NCBI GenBank assembly: GCA_017462755.1
Contig: JAFTQM010000072.1
Location: 1 to 33,727, forward strand
Direction: 5' to 3'
DNA from: Lachnospiraceae bacterium
Lineage (GTDB): Bacteria > Bacillota > Clostridia > Lachnospirales > Lachnospiraceae
Length of the DNA stretch: 33,727 nt
Part shown: positions 1-8,135 of the stretch, piece by piece
How positions within the stretch are numbered: the first letter of the stretch is position 1
Layout: each line of letters opens with the position of its first letter
Made by a program: the position numbers and the translations under genes
The notes under the pieces: model-generated
Databases searched by the model: none
What the model saw: only the letters and a program-made list of their open reading frames with translations
Told to the model about the DNA's origin: nothing

Positions 1-2
1 AT

Positions 3-959
3 AATAAGGCAATAGAGGGAAAATCCGAGGAGCAGCAGATTAAGGAATATAAGGAATATGAGGAGTACGATGCGGCATGGAATCAGCGTGCAGCACTCTG
101 TTATGCAGAGAATCCAACCATGTCCTGGAGCGAGGTACAGGAGCGGTGTGGCGTGAATCAGTGGCCGGGACCGATGTGCTGTATCAATCCGTTCCGCCCG
201 GCGGGCTTGTACGAATGCATGTTGCAGCGTGTGATGCCGTATACACTGCGCGGCTTCATTTATTATCAGGGTGAGAGCGATGACCACAAGCCGCAGATGT
301 ATGCGAAGCTGTTGGCACGGATGATTGAGCGCTGGAGAGAGGATTGGGAGGACGATACCCTGCCATTCTTAATGGTACAGCTGCCAATGCATCGGTACGA
401 GGCAGACCCGGATTTCAAGCACTGGTGCCGCATTCGAGAAGCACAGATGAAGGTATTCCGGACGGTAAAAAATACCGGTATTGCGGTAATCTTAGATTGT
501 GGTGAGTTCAACGAAATCCATCCGAAGGATAAGGTGCCGGTGGGTGAGCGTCTGGCATTGCAGGCATTGTGGACGGTATATCATAAGCTGGAGGAAAAGA
601 ATGCCTTTGGTCCGATATTCCGCTCGCTTGTTATAGAGGGAGAGAAGGCTTGCGTGAGCTTTGACTATGCAGAGGAGGGCTTTGAAATTCGCGGAGACGG
701 CAGCGGCTTTGAGCTTGCAGGCGAGGATGGTGTATATGTGCCTGCAACGGTACATACCGGAGAAGCAGCGAACGTTCTGTATGTGAGTGCAGCACAGGTG
801 GAAAAGCCGAAGTTTGTGCGTTATTGCTGGACCAATTACGGACCGGTAAATTATTTCGGTAAGAATGGGATTCCGCTTGCTCCGTTCCGCAGCAGCAGAA
901 ACGATGAGCAGGAGGCAACGGAAACAAAGGTAGAGATTCGACAGGTAATGGAGCTGTAG
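3..959 (+). CDS. Sialate O-acetylesterase-like SGNH hydrolase, 5'-truncated
   Basis: The reading frame is open from base 3, so the gene starts before the window; the ATG at 120 is internal. The visible 318 residues hold the C-terminal part of a SASA/DUF303 carbohydrate esterase. They include the family block GFIYYQGESD, in which the conserved Gly and Glu-Ser-Asp line the active site, and later a segment EIHPKDKVPVGERLA that carries the catalytic His of the Asp-X-X-His-type C-terminal motif. Family members remove O-acetyl groups from sialic acids or other sugars. The nucleophilic Ser block near the N terminus and any signal peptide are outside the window, so secretion cannot be judged. A strong terminator follows at 978-1038. 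The family call is firm; the exact substrate is inference. Confidence 0.85.
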   Translation, partial: NKAIEGKSEEQQIKEYKEYEEYDAAWNQRAALCYAENPTMSWSEVQERCGVNQWPGPMCCINPFRPAGLYECMLQRVMPYTLRGFIYYQGESDDHKPQMYAKLLARMIERWREDWEDDTLPFLMVQLPMHRYEADPDFKHWCRIREAQMKVFRTVKNTGIAVILDCGEFNEIHPKDKVPVGERLALQALWTVYHKLEEKNAFGPIFRSLVIEGEKACVSFDYAEEGFEIRGDGSGFELAGEDGVYVPATVHTGEAANVLYVSAAQVEKPKFVRYCWTNYGPVNYFGKNGIPLAPFRSSRNDEQEATETKVEIRQVMEL

Positions 960-977
960 AAATAAAATAACATCCCC

Positions 978-1038
978 AAAAGGAAAGAAACAAGTCGGCA
1001 GGCAAGAGGCCGCGAGTGCTTGTGTTCTTTCCTTTTTT
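978..1038 (+). terminator. Rho-independent terminator after the esterase gene
   Basis: A long hairpin has a left arm at 978-994 (A-rich, containing GGAAAG) and a complementary right arm at 1019-1035 that runs into TTTTTT. The arms pair over about 16 bases with one or two bulges, and the loop is about 24 bases. It ends the esterase transcript. Confidence 0.8.
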
Positions 1039-1083
1039 GTTGCTGTTTGCGGTGGAGCAAGGAGTGCAGAATTGTTTGGAAAA

Positions 1084-1135
1084 TGTCAAGTAAAGTCGAA
1101 AAAAACTTGACACTTTACGGTGTATTTTTTATAAT
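1084..1135 (+). promoter_or_regulatory. Consensus sigma-A promoter with inverted-repeat operator
   Basis: TTGACA at 1107-1112 and TATAAT at 1130-1135 are separated by exactly 17 bp, a perfect consensus promoter facing the regulator gene at 1235. The -35 box is inside an inverted repeat: TGTCAAGT at 1084-1091 and ACTTGACA at 1105-1112. A second overlapping pair is GTAAAGT at 1090-1096 and ACTTTAC at 1112-1118. Such a strong promoter with a symmetric site over the -35 suggests tight repression, plausibly by the product of the gene it drives. Confidence 0.75.
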
Positions 1136-1234
1136 AGAAATAGATGCGCGCGAATTGAACTCGGGGGAGCGTACGATTCGCAGGGGTGAAAGAAGGTGTA
1201 GGAAATTAGCTATCAGGATGAGGTAGAGCAGGCG

Positions 1235-1912
1235 GTGTACCGATGCGGTATGGGGCAGCTGATTGTGGCGCAGCAGCTGTATCGGGAGAGACTGAATGCG
1301 ATACCGGAGTTTACATTTTATAAAGCATTGGAGCGTATGGTACAGAGACGGAAGCTGTTGCGTGTGACGAAGGGCATTTACCTGCGTGGAGGAATGCATA
1401 CCGATGCGGCAGAGATACGTCAGGAAATTATACGATATTATACCGCAGAAAGCGGCAGATATTGCGCGGGAGTGCAATGCGGCGGCTGGCTTCTGCAAAA
1501 GTACGGTTTGTTGCAGGAGGATATGCCGGAGCAGCAGACACCGGAGCTGCGAATTTATACCAGCCGGATTACGGAACAGAAACGTATGGTAGCGGGAGTA
1601 GAGCTGCGGAATCTGCCCTGCAGACTGGACAAGCTGCAGTGTGCGCATTTGGAAGCGCTGGAGATACTGACCTATTATGAAGAGGAAGAGAATCAAAAGT
1701 ATATTCCAAAGGAACGACTGCAGGATTATTTGAAGGCATTTGCCGAACAATATGATGACCGGATTATGGTAGATTTATTAAAGAAGAAGCCATATCCGAA
1801 GCATACCATTGCCTTCATGAGGCAGGTGTTAATACAGCAGGGAGTAGAGAATCGTTTGGGAGAATTTCTGGCAGGAACCTCCCGTTATCGGATACCCAAG
1901 CTGGTCGGATAG
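1235..1912 (+). CDS. AbiEi/DUF6088-like regulator (orphan antitoxin type)
   Basis: The 225-residue protein opens with a winged-helix-like segment (VAQQLYRERL, ALERMVQRRKLLRVTKGIYLRG). This is the layout seen in AbiEi-type antitoxin and DUF6088 proteins: a DNA-binding N terminus followed by a mixed alpha/beta domain. AbiEi proteins repress their own operon. The gene sits behind a perfect promoter with an inverted repeat (1084-1135), which fits autoregulation. The start is uncertain: GTG at 1235 is used here, but the frame is open back to 1202 and reads plausibly (SYQDEVEQAV), so a rare ATT start at 1205 behind AGAAGG is possible. No AbiEii-like nucleotidyltransferase toxin follows; the next gene is a small membrane protein. 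The family assignment is from pattern memory. Confidence 0.55.
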   Translation: MYRCGMGQLIVAQQLYRERLNAIPEFTFYKALERMVQRRKLLRVTKGIYLRGGMHTDAAEIRQEIIRYYTAESGRYCAGVQCGGWLLQKYGLLQEDMPEQQTPELRIYTSRITEQKRMVAGVELRNLPCRLDKLQCAHLEALEILTYYEEEENQKYIPKERLQDYLKAFAEQYDDRIMVDLLKKKPYPKHTIAFMRQVLIQQGVENRLGEFLAGTSRYRIPKLVG

Positions 1913-1965
1913 AATGTCACAGACGACGAAAAGCTAGAAAAACGACGCAGAAACGAGGAAGAAAC

Positions 1966-2304
1966 ATGAACAGATATCAGATGATGCTGATTAGTTCCAT
2001 CACACTGATCTTGACAGGAACCATATTGAACGTGTATCATTTTATAAATACGGAGTCCTTATTGCTTTTGGCGATTGGCGGCGGGATTATGATTCTGCTC
2101 GGTTTGTTTTTACTGGGCAGCTGGATTGGGAAAGCATATACCTATATTTGCATGGATTGCTTTTTACGAATCGACTTGGGGGTTGTGAAAGCCTTGACGG
2201 CACCTCCTGCGGGTGGAGATTGCCGGAGAGTATATTGCCCGAAGTGCCGCAAAAGGACAAACTGCAAGGCACGCAGAATTTCACTTCGTGCGCATGTCTA
2301 TTAA
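1966..2304 (+). CDS. Small membrane protein with Cys4 zinc-ribbon-like tail
   Basis: Not recognised as a named family. The 112 residues start with two hydrophobic helices (about residues 5-27 and 31-52, separated by HFINTES). A cytosolic-type tail follows with CMDC near residue 60 and CPKC near residue 93, a CxxC...CxxC layout that could bind zinc, and then a very basic end (RKRTNCKARRISLR). GAGGAA lies 5 bp before the ATG. It follows the AbiEi-like gene by 53 bp with no terminator between, so the two may be co-transcribed. Role unknown. Confidence 0.6.
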   Translation: MNRYQMMLISSITLILTGTILNVYHFINTESLLLLAIGGGIMILLGLFLLGSWIGKAYTYICMDCFLRIDLGVVKALTAPPAGGDCRRVYCPKCRKRTNCKARRISLRAHVY

Positions 2305-2325
2305 TATAATATAAAGGAGAGTTGA

Positions 2326-2358
2326 AATCCTGCAGGAATCTTTGGTTTCTGCAGGATT
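2326..2358 (+). promoter_or_regulatory. Hairpin between Shine-Dalgarno and MATE start codon
   Basis: AATCCTGCAG at 2326-2335 is perfectly complementary to CTGCAGGATT at 2349-2358, with a 13-nt loop. An AAAGGAG sequence lies just before it (2313-2319), whereas the MATE ATG at 2371 has no good ribosome site in its immediate upstream 12 bases. Folding would bring the two closer. There is no U-tract after the hairpin, so it is not an obvious terminator. Confidence 0.5.
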
Positions 2359-2370
2359 CTGTGAGTACAA

Positions 2371-3804
2371 ATGAAACAATTTGCAAAGAAATTTATCGGA
2401 GACAAAGCATTTTACAAAATGGTATTACTGATTGTAATACCGATTATCATTCAAAATGGTATTACCAATTTTGTGAGTCTGTTGGACAATATTATGGTAG
2501 GACGGATTGGTACGGAGCAGATGTCCGGTGTTGCGATTGCCAATCAGCTGATGTTCGTATTCAATATTACTATTTTTGGAGCGATTTCCGGAGCATCAAT
2601 TTTTGGAGCACAGTTTTTCGGATTGGGCGATTATGACGGGGTACGGCATGCATTTCGCTTTAAGCTGATTTTATCGGTTGCGATTACCCTGCTTGCAATC
2701 GGTATTTTTATGGTGTGGGGCGAACAGCTGATTTTGTATTATCTGCATGAACAAGACAGTGCGCTTTCGATAGAAGCGACCTTGGAGTACGGCAGAAAGT
2801 ACCTGAATGTGATGCTGGTTGGTCTGCTGCCGTATGCGATTTCGCAGAGCTATGCCAGTACATTAAGAGACTGCGGTGAAACCGCGCTGCCGATGAAGGC
2901 GGGAATTGCAGCCGTTTTGGTAAATCTGGTATTGAATTATATTTTGATTTTTGGTAACTTCGGAGCACCGAAGCTCGGAATAGAGGGTGCGGCGATTGCG
3001 ACGGTAACCTCACGTTTCGTAGAGCTTTTGATTATTTTGGTGGTAGTACATCGAAAACAGAACGCAAACGAAGGTGCAGTATCAGAGAAAAGCATAGCGG
3101 CAAAGGCATATGCACCGGTATTTCAGGGCGCATACCGTAGTCTGCGGATTCCGGGCTCCTTGGTAAAGAAGATTATCCTTACCGGCACACCGCTGTTGTT
3201 GAATGAGGCACTCTGGGCACTCGGTAAGGCATTGATGAACCAGTGCTATTCCGTTCGCGGTCTAGAGGTGGTTGCCGCGATGAATATTTCGACCACGATT
3301 GAAAACCTGTTTAACGTATTCTTTATTGCCATGGGAAGTGCGATTGCAATCGTGGTAGGACAGCAGCTGGGGGCAGGTCATACCGAAGAGGCGGTGGATA
3401 CCGACCGGAAGATGATTTTCTTTTCGGTAGTAAGCTGTCTGGTGGTCGGAGGTGCCTTGATTGCAGTAGCACCGCTTATTCCGAAGATATACAATACCGA
3501 GGAGCTGGTACGGGAGATTGCGACCGATTTGATTATTGTTTCTGCCTGCTGTATGCCGATGAATGCATTCAATCACGCTTCTTATTTTACGATGCGTTCC
3601 GGTGGTAAGACCTTTATTACGTTTTTATTTGACAGTGTATTCGTGTGGGTTGTGAACATACCGCTGGCATATGCACTGGCGCATTATACCGGACTGTCGA
3701 TTGTCTGGATGTACGCCCTGTGCCTTGGAGTTGATGTGATAAAATGTGTCATAGGCTTTATCTTAATCAAGAAACGGGTATGGGTAAAAAATATTGTAGC
3801 GTAG
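2371..3804 (+). CDS. MATE family efflux transporter
   Basis: The 477 residues have the length and the roughly twelve hydrophobic segments of a MATE (multidrug and toxin extrusion) antiporter. The N terminus GDKAFYKMVLLIVIPIIIQN and the following NFVSLLDNIMVGRIGT block, with its conserved Asn and Asp in helix 1-2, are typical of the clostridial subgroup. These proteins export organic cations or other toxic compounds, driven by Na+ or H+. An in-frame stop at 2362-2364 fixes the start at or after 2371. The ribosome site is unusual because the best match (AAAGGAG, 2313-2319) is about 50 nt away, behind a hairpin. The substrate cannot be told from sequence. Confidence 0.92.
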   Translation: MKQFAKKFIGDKAFYKMVLLIVIPIIIQNGITNFVSLLDNIMVGRIGTEQMSGVAIANQLMFVFNITIFGAISGASIFGAQFFGLGDYDGVRHAFRFKLILSVAITLLAIGIFMVWGEQLILYYLHEQDSALSIEATLEYGRKYLNVMLVGLLPYAISQSYASTLRDCGETALPMKAGIAAVLVNLVLNYILIFGNFGAPKLGIEGAAIATVTSRFVELLIILVVVHRKQNANEGAVSEKSIAAKAYAPVFQGAYRSLRIPGSLVKKIILTGTPLLLNEALWALGKALMNQCYSVRGLEVVAAMNISTTIENLFNVFFIAMGSAIAIVVGQQLGAGHTEEAVDTDRKMIFFSVVSCLVVGGALIAVAPLIPKIYNTEELVREIATDLIIVSACCMPMNAFNHASYFTMRSGGKTFITFLFDSVFVWVVNIPLAYALAHYTGLSIVWMYALCLGVDVIKCVIGFILIKKRVWVKNIVA

Positions 3805-3852
3805 CTAAGTGACCGGAGCAGTAAGTGACAAGATGCGGGAAGGAGAGAAGGA

Positions 3853-4488
3853 ATGCAAATATATTTGGTAAGACATGGACGGCAGAGCAGTCCGTTATGC
3901 AATGTAAATGTAGATTTGGCACCGGAGGGAGTGGAGCAGGCAAAGCGTCTGGCAAAGCGCCTTACAAGACTTGAAACAATCGATGCTGTATATGCAAGTG
4001 CATTGCTGCGTGCCGAGCAGACCGCAGAGATTCTTGCGGACGGACTGGGGGTATCGGCCGATACCGGTCATGCGGAGCTGAATGAGATTGATTTCGGAGA
4101 GCTGACGGGGCATTCGGATGCAGAGATTGCAGAGCTTTATGGGGATTTTATGAAGCAGCGTGCGGCAATGACGGAGGATATTCCGTTTCCGGGCGGAGAA
4201 TGTGGCAAAGAAGTCTGGGAGCGTGCCTATCCGTTTTTGCAAAAGCTAGTTAAGAGCGGGGCAGAGCGTGTGGTTGTCGTAACGCATGGAGGTGTGATTC
4301 GTTCTCTGGTAGCAGGAATCTTAAAGATGGAACAAAAACACAAATTAAAGATAGTAAAATCCCTTGAAAATACCAGTATCACTGAGTTAAAATATAATCA
4401 GGCGAGTGACGAGTTTACGGTAGAGCGTATCAATGATTATGCGCATTTGGAGGAGACTCCGCACTTGTTGCGAAAATATTTTCATTAG
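3853..4488 (+). CDS. Histidine phosphatase family protein
   Basis: A 211-residue member of the phosphoglycerate-mutase-like branch 1 histidine phosphatases. The RHG signature is at residues 7-9 (LVRHGRQS), with phospho-accepting His8. The second catalytic His145 is in VVVTHGGVIRSL, and the acid Glu region reads ELNEIDFGELTG. Members dephosphorylate small metabolites (sugar phosphates, alpha-ribazole phosphate, phosphoglycerates) in the cytosol; the substrate here is open. AAGGAGAGAAGG precedes the ATG. The gene starts 48 bp after the MATE gene and runs the same way, with another enzyme 36 bp downstream, so a shared transcript is likely. Confidence 0.88.
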   Translation: MQIYLVRHGRQSSPLCNVNVDLAPEGVEQAKRLAKRLTRLETIDAVYASALLRAEQTAEILADGLGVSADTGHAELNEIDFGELTGHSDAEIAELYGDFMKQRAAMTEDIPFPGGECGKEVWERAYPFLQKLVKSGAERVVVVTHGGVIRSLVAGILKMEQKHKLKIVKSLENTSITELKYNQASDEFTVERINDYAHLEETPHLLRKYFH

Positions 4489-4524
4489 AGGGGACGCAAA
4501 GCGTTCTTGGAATGGAGGATAATG

Positions 4525-5652
4525 ATGGAATACAGAATGATGGAAAAGCTTGGGGTTAAGACATCGCTGTTGGGATTTGGCTGTATGCGTTTTCCAACGA
4601 CGGCAGATGGCGAGATTGATGAGGCGCGTGCAGAAAAGATGATTGATACTGCGATTGCTGCCGGTGTAAACTATATTGATACCGCATATCCATATCACAA
4701 TGGCAAGAGTGAGCCGTTTGTCGGAAAGGTGCTTAGCAAATATCCGAGAGACAGCTATTATGTGGCAACAAAGCTGCCGGTATGGTTAGTTAAGTCCGTA
4801 GAAGATGCAGAGCGGATTTTTAATGAGCAGCTGGAGCATCTGCGTACCGACCATATTGATTTTTATCTGCTTCATGCTATGAATCGCGGACGTTTTGATG
4901 AGCTAGTAAAGCAGGGAATCATTGAGTGGGCAGAGGCAAAGCAGAAGGAAGGAAAGGTTCGCAATCTGGGCTTTTCGTTCCATGATAATTACGAGGCGTT
5001 TGAGCATATTATTACGTATCGTAATTGGGACTTCTGCCAGATTCAGTTAAACTACATGGATACGGAGATTCAGGCAGGCTTAAAGGGATATCAGCTTGCA
5101 GAGAAGCTCGGTGTGCCGATGGTAATTATGGAGCCGATTAAGGGCGGTTCGCTGACGACGTTTGCAAAGGATATTACCGATATGTTTACCGCAGAGCGTC
5201 CGGATATGAGCGTAGCATCCTGGGCATTGCGTTATGTTGCAAGCATGCCGAATATCAAGGTAGTACTCAGCGGTATGTCCAGTGAGGACAATGTAGCAGA
5301 TAATTTAAAGACCTTTGAGAATTTTGAGCCGCTTTCCGAGAAGGAGCAGCAGGTAGTTGCAGATGTGGTAAAGGCAGTAAAGGCGAGAGTGAAGAATGGT
5401 TGTACCGGTTGCCGGTATTGTATGCCATGTCCGTTCGGAGTAGATATTCCGCGTAACTTCCACCTTTGGAATGAGCATGCGATGTATGGCAATGACGGAG
5501 CTGCGAAGTGGAACTATTTCCATGAAATGAAGGAAGAGAGTCGTGCAGACCAGTGTAAGAAATGTGGTGCTTGTGAGAAGGTCTGTCCGCAGGCAATCAA
5601 GATTCGTGACAATCTGGCACAGGTAGCCTTGGATATGAATGCCTTGAAATAA
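4525..5652 (+). CDS. Aldo/keto reductase with C-terminal ferredoxin-type Fe-S domain
   Basis: The 375 residues join an aldo/keto reductase barrel to a cysteine-rich tail. The catalytic tetrad is visible: Asp52 and Tyr57 (YIDTAYPY), Lys83 (ATKLPVW) and His117 (YLLHAMN). Near residue 293 is CTGCRYCMPCPFG, and near 345 CKKCGACEKVCP, enough for one or two [4Fe-4S] clusters. This fused family is common in anaerobes and probably links carbonyl reduction to ferredoxin rather than only NADPH, which is an inference. The ATG at 4525 was chosen because GGAGG (4514-4518) lies 6 bp upstream; a TTG at 4507 would put that site inside the gene. Confidence 0.9.
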   Translation: MEYRMMEKLGVKTSLLGFGCMRFPTTADGEIDEARAEKMIDTAIAAGVNYIDTAYPYHNGKSEPFVGKVLSKYPRDSYYVATKLPVWLVKSVEDAERIFNEQLEHLRTDHIDFYLLHAMNRGRFDELVKQGIIEWAEAKQKEGKVRNLGFSFHDNYEAFEHIITYRNWDFCQIQLNYMDTEIQAGLKGYQLAEKLGVPMVIMEPIKGGSLTTFAKDITDMFTAERPDMSVASWALRYVASMPNIKVVLSGMSSEDNVADNLKTFENFEPLSEKEQQVVADVVKAVKARVKNGCTGCRYCMPCPFGVDIPRNFHLWNEHAMYGNDGAAKWNYFHEMKEESRADQCKKCGACEKVCPQAIKIRDNLAQVALDMNALK

Positions 5653-5748
5653 TTGCGGTATAGTTACAGGTTGTACTGTTTATTCGACATTTTTGCTGTT
5701 ATCCGAGACAATCCTATCGGTAAATGGAGAAAAAGCCTAAAAAAGTTC

Positions 5749-5776
5749 TTGCGATATTTCGAGACAGAGATATAAT
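5749..5776 (+). promoter_or_regulatory. Probable purC promoter
   Basis: TTGCGA at 5749-5754 and TATAAT at 5771-5776 are 16 bp apart. Transcription would start near 5783, giving a leader of about 70 nt before purC. The leader does not show the conserved purine riboswitch core, and no convincing pair of PurR boxes was found. Confidence 0.55.
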
Positions 5777-5850
5777 AAGGGAGTAGGGTCTATTTGCTCC
5801 TGATGATGTAGTATCGAGAGGTTTCGTGAAGCAAGGAGGATACCGGTACG

Positions 5851-6564
5851 ATGAAAAAATTAGAACAGCTATACGAAGGTAAGGCAAAAAAAGTTTTTCA
5901 AACAGACGTAGAAGATGTGCTGATTGTCGATTACAAGGACGATGCGACGGCATTTAACGGACAAAAGAAGGGAACGATTGTGGGAAAAGGAATCGTTAAT
6001 AATAAGATGACGAACCACATGATGACGCTCTTGGAACAGGGAGGCGTGCCAACACATTTCGTAGAGGAGCTGAGTGACCGCGAGACCGCAGTGAAGAAGG
6101 TGGAAATCGTTCCGCTGGAGGTTATCGTGCGGAATGTATCTGCGGGCAGCTTTGCGAAGAAGCTGGGACTTGCAGAAGGACAGAAGCTTCTTTGCCCGAC
6201 GTTAGAGTTTTCTTATAAGGATGATGCACTGGGCGATCCAATGATTAATTCTTACTATGCCGTTGCGATTGGTGTGGCGACGAAAGAAGAAATTGATACG
6301 ATTGCAAAGTATGCATTTAGAATCAATGAAATATTGAGTCAGTATTTTGAGAGCATCGGCATTCAGCTGATTGATTTCAAGATTGAGTTTGGAAGATACC
6401 ACGGTCAGATTATTTTGGCGGATGAGATTTCGCCGGATACCTGCAGATTGTGGGATATTCGCACGCGGGAAAAGTTAGATAAGGATCGTTTCCGCAGAGA
6501 CCTTGGCAGAGTCGAGGATGCGTATCAGGAAGTATTTGAGAGACTCGGACTCAGCAAACAATAA
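5851..6564 (+). CDS. purC: Phosphoribosylaminoimidazole-succinocarboxamide synthase (SAICAR synthase)
   Basis: The 237-residue protein matches the usual bacterial PurC length (about 235-240). The N terminus [10 protein letters not shown] forms the ATP-binding glycine-rich loop. [16 protein letters not shown] and the IDFKIEFG...[14 protein letters not shown] stretch are family signatures, the latter around the Mg-ATP and CAIR site. It joins CAIR and aspartate at the cost of ATP in de novo purine synthesis, in the cytosol. AAGGAGG lies 7-8 bp before the ATG. purB follows after a probable terminator. Confidence 0.97.
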   Translation: MKKLEQLYEGKAKKVFQTDVEDVLIVDYKDDATAFNGQKKGTIVGKGIVNNKMTNHMMTLLEQGGVPTHFVEELSDRETAVKKVEIVPLEVIVRNVSAGSFAKKLGLAEGQKLLCPTLEFSYKDDALGDPMINSYYAVAIGVATKEEIDTIAKYAFRINEILSQYFESIGIQLIDFKIEFGRYHGQIILADEISPDTCRLWDIRTREKLDKDRFRRDLGRVEDAYQEVFERLGLSKQ

Positions 6565-6567
6565 AAA

Positions 6568-6616
6568 GAAAAGCCTGCAATGATGCCGGAACCAAGGGTG
6601 TCGTGCGGGCTTTCTG
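6568..6616 (+). terminator. Probable terminator or attenuator between purC and purB
   Basis: AAAGCCTGCA beginning near 6571 pairs with TCGTGCGGGCTTT at about 6600-6612, followed by a short pyrimidine run. The stem has a G-U pair and a mismatch, and the T-tract is weak (TTTCTG), so read-through into purB is likely. Confidence 0.5.
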
Positions 6617-6697
6617 TGTTGTAAATTACAGGTAGCAGGAGAAGCTTGATTTCGATGAGAAGAGCTTTCAGAATAATGCAGAAAAGAGGAGAAGCAA

Positions 6698-8131
6698 ATG
6701 AATCAGGATAAGTATGTAAGTCCATTATCGGAGCGTTATGCAAGCAGGGAGATGCAGTATATTTTTTCGCCGGATATGAAGTTTCGTACCTGGAGAAGAC
6801 TTTGGATTGCGTTGGCAGAGGCGGAGCACGAGCTGGGCTTGCCGATTACAACGGAGCAGATTGAGGAGCTGAAGGCACATCAGGACGATATCAATTATGA
6901 GGTGGCGAAGGAACGCGAAGCATTGGTTCGTCATGACGTGATGTCCCATGTATATGCTTATGGTGTACAATGTCCGAAGGCAAAGGGAATCATTCATTTG
7001 GGCGCTACCTCCTGCTATGTGGGGGACAATACCGACATTATTGTTATGACCGAGGCATTGAAATTGGTTAAGAAGAAGTTAGTCAATGTAATGAATGAGC
7101 TTTCGAAATTTGCTTTGAAATACAAGGCATTGCCAACATTGGCGTTTACACATTTTCAGCCGGCGCAGCCGACGACGGTCGGTAAGCGTGCCAGCCTCTG
7201 GCTGCAGGAATTGAAGTTAGATTATGATGATTTATGCTATCTGATTGATTCGATGCGTCTGCTTGGTTCGAAGGGGACGACCGGTACACAGGCAAGCTTT
7301 TTGGAGCTGTTTGAGGGAAACCATGAGAAGGTAAAGCAGGTGGATAAAAAAATCGCAGAAAAGATGGGCTTTGCTTCCTGCTATGCCGTATCCGGACAGA
7401 CTTATTCCCGCAAGGTGGATACGCGAGTGCTGAATGTATTGGCAGGCATTGCAGCAAGTGCGCATAAGTTTTCGAATGATATTCGTCTGTTGCAGCATTT
7501 GAAGGAAATCGAGGAGCCGTTCGAGAAAAATCAGATTGGCTCTTCGGCAATGGCGTACAAGAGAAATCCGATGCGCAGTGAGCGCATTGCATCATTGGCG
7601 AGATATGTGATGGTGGATATGTTAAATCCTGCAATTACTTCGGCAACGCAGTGGTTTGAGCGCACCTTGGATGATTCGGCAAACAAGCGGTTGTCCGTAC
7701 CGGAGGCATTTTTGGCGGTGGATGGTATCTTAGATTTGTACCTGAATGTTGTGGACGGGCTGGTGGTCTATGAGAAAGTAATTGAGAAGCGTCTGATGGC
7801 AGAGCTTCCGTTTATGGCAACGGAAAACATTATGATGGATGCGGTTAAGAAGGGCGGAGACCGTCAGGAGCTGCATGAGCGTATCCGTACTCTGTCGATG
7901 GAGGCAGGGCGTAATGTAAAAGAAAAGGGCTTGGAGAACAATCTGCTGGAGCTGATTGCAGCAGACCCGGCGTTTGGAATGAGCTTAGAGGATTTGAAGC
8001 AGTCGATGAACCCGGCACAGTATACCGGACGTGCGAAGGAACAGACCGAGGAATTTATAGCTGAGGTAATTCAGCCGATTTTGGATGAGAACCGGGCATT
8101 GTTGGGTTTGAGTGCAGAGATTAAGGTATGA
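6698..8131 (+). CDS. purB: Adenylosuccinate lyase
   Basis: The 477-residue protein belongs to the fumarase/aspartase superfamily. The superfamily signature loop GSSAMAYKRNPMRSERI is near residue 281, with its flexible catalytic Ser. The first conserved block VMSHVYAYGVQCP contains the His region, and TSCYVGDNTDI and FTHFQPAQPTT are the second and third substrate-binding blocks. It removes fumarate from SAICAR and from adenylosuccinate, so it serves both the main pathway and AMP formation. It is longer than the B. subtilis enzyme (about 430 residues) but normal for clostridial relatives. AGAGGAG precedes the ATG. The stop overlaps the lead-in of the LysR gene. Confidence 0.96.
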   Translation: MNQDKYVSPLSERYASREMQYIFSPDMKFRTWRRLWIALAEAEHELGLPITTEQIEELKAHQDDINYEVAKEREALVRHDVMSHVYAYGVQCPKAKGIIHLGATSCYVGDNTDIIVMTEALKLVKKKLVNVMNELSKFALKYKALPTLAFTHFQPAQPTTVGKRASLWLQELKLDYDDLCYLIDSMRLLGSKGTTGTQASFLELFEGNHEKVKQVDKKIAEKMGFASCYAVSGQTYSRKVDTRVLNVLAGIAASAHKFSNDIRLLQHLKEIEEPFEKNQIGSSAMAYKRNPMRSERIASLARYVMVDMLNPAITSATQWFERTLDDSANKRLSVPEAFLAVDGILDLYLNVVDGLVVYEKVIEKRLMAELPFMATENIMMDAVKKGGDRQELHERIRTLSMEAGRNVKEKGLENNLLELIAADPAFGMSLEDLKQSMNPAQYTGRAKEQTEEFIAEVIQPILDENRALLGLSAEIKV

Positions 8132-8135
8132 TGCA

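Noticed and set aside
1020-1226. A 68-codon ORF over the terminator and the consensus promoter
   Set aside because: It begins inside a terminator, spans a perfect promoter, and has no ribosome site or protein-like composition.
2322-2636. A 104-codon TTG-started ORF overlapping the MATE gene
   Set aside because: The MATE frame is clearly the coding one; the TTG is within the hairpin region and the product is Tyr/Cys-rich noise.
5653-5850. A purine riboswitch or PurR boxes before purC
   Set aside because: A promoter is visible but the conserved riboswitch core and paired PurR boxes (CCGAAC-type) could not be found.
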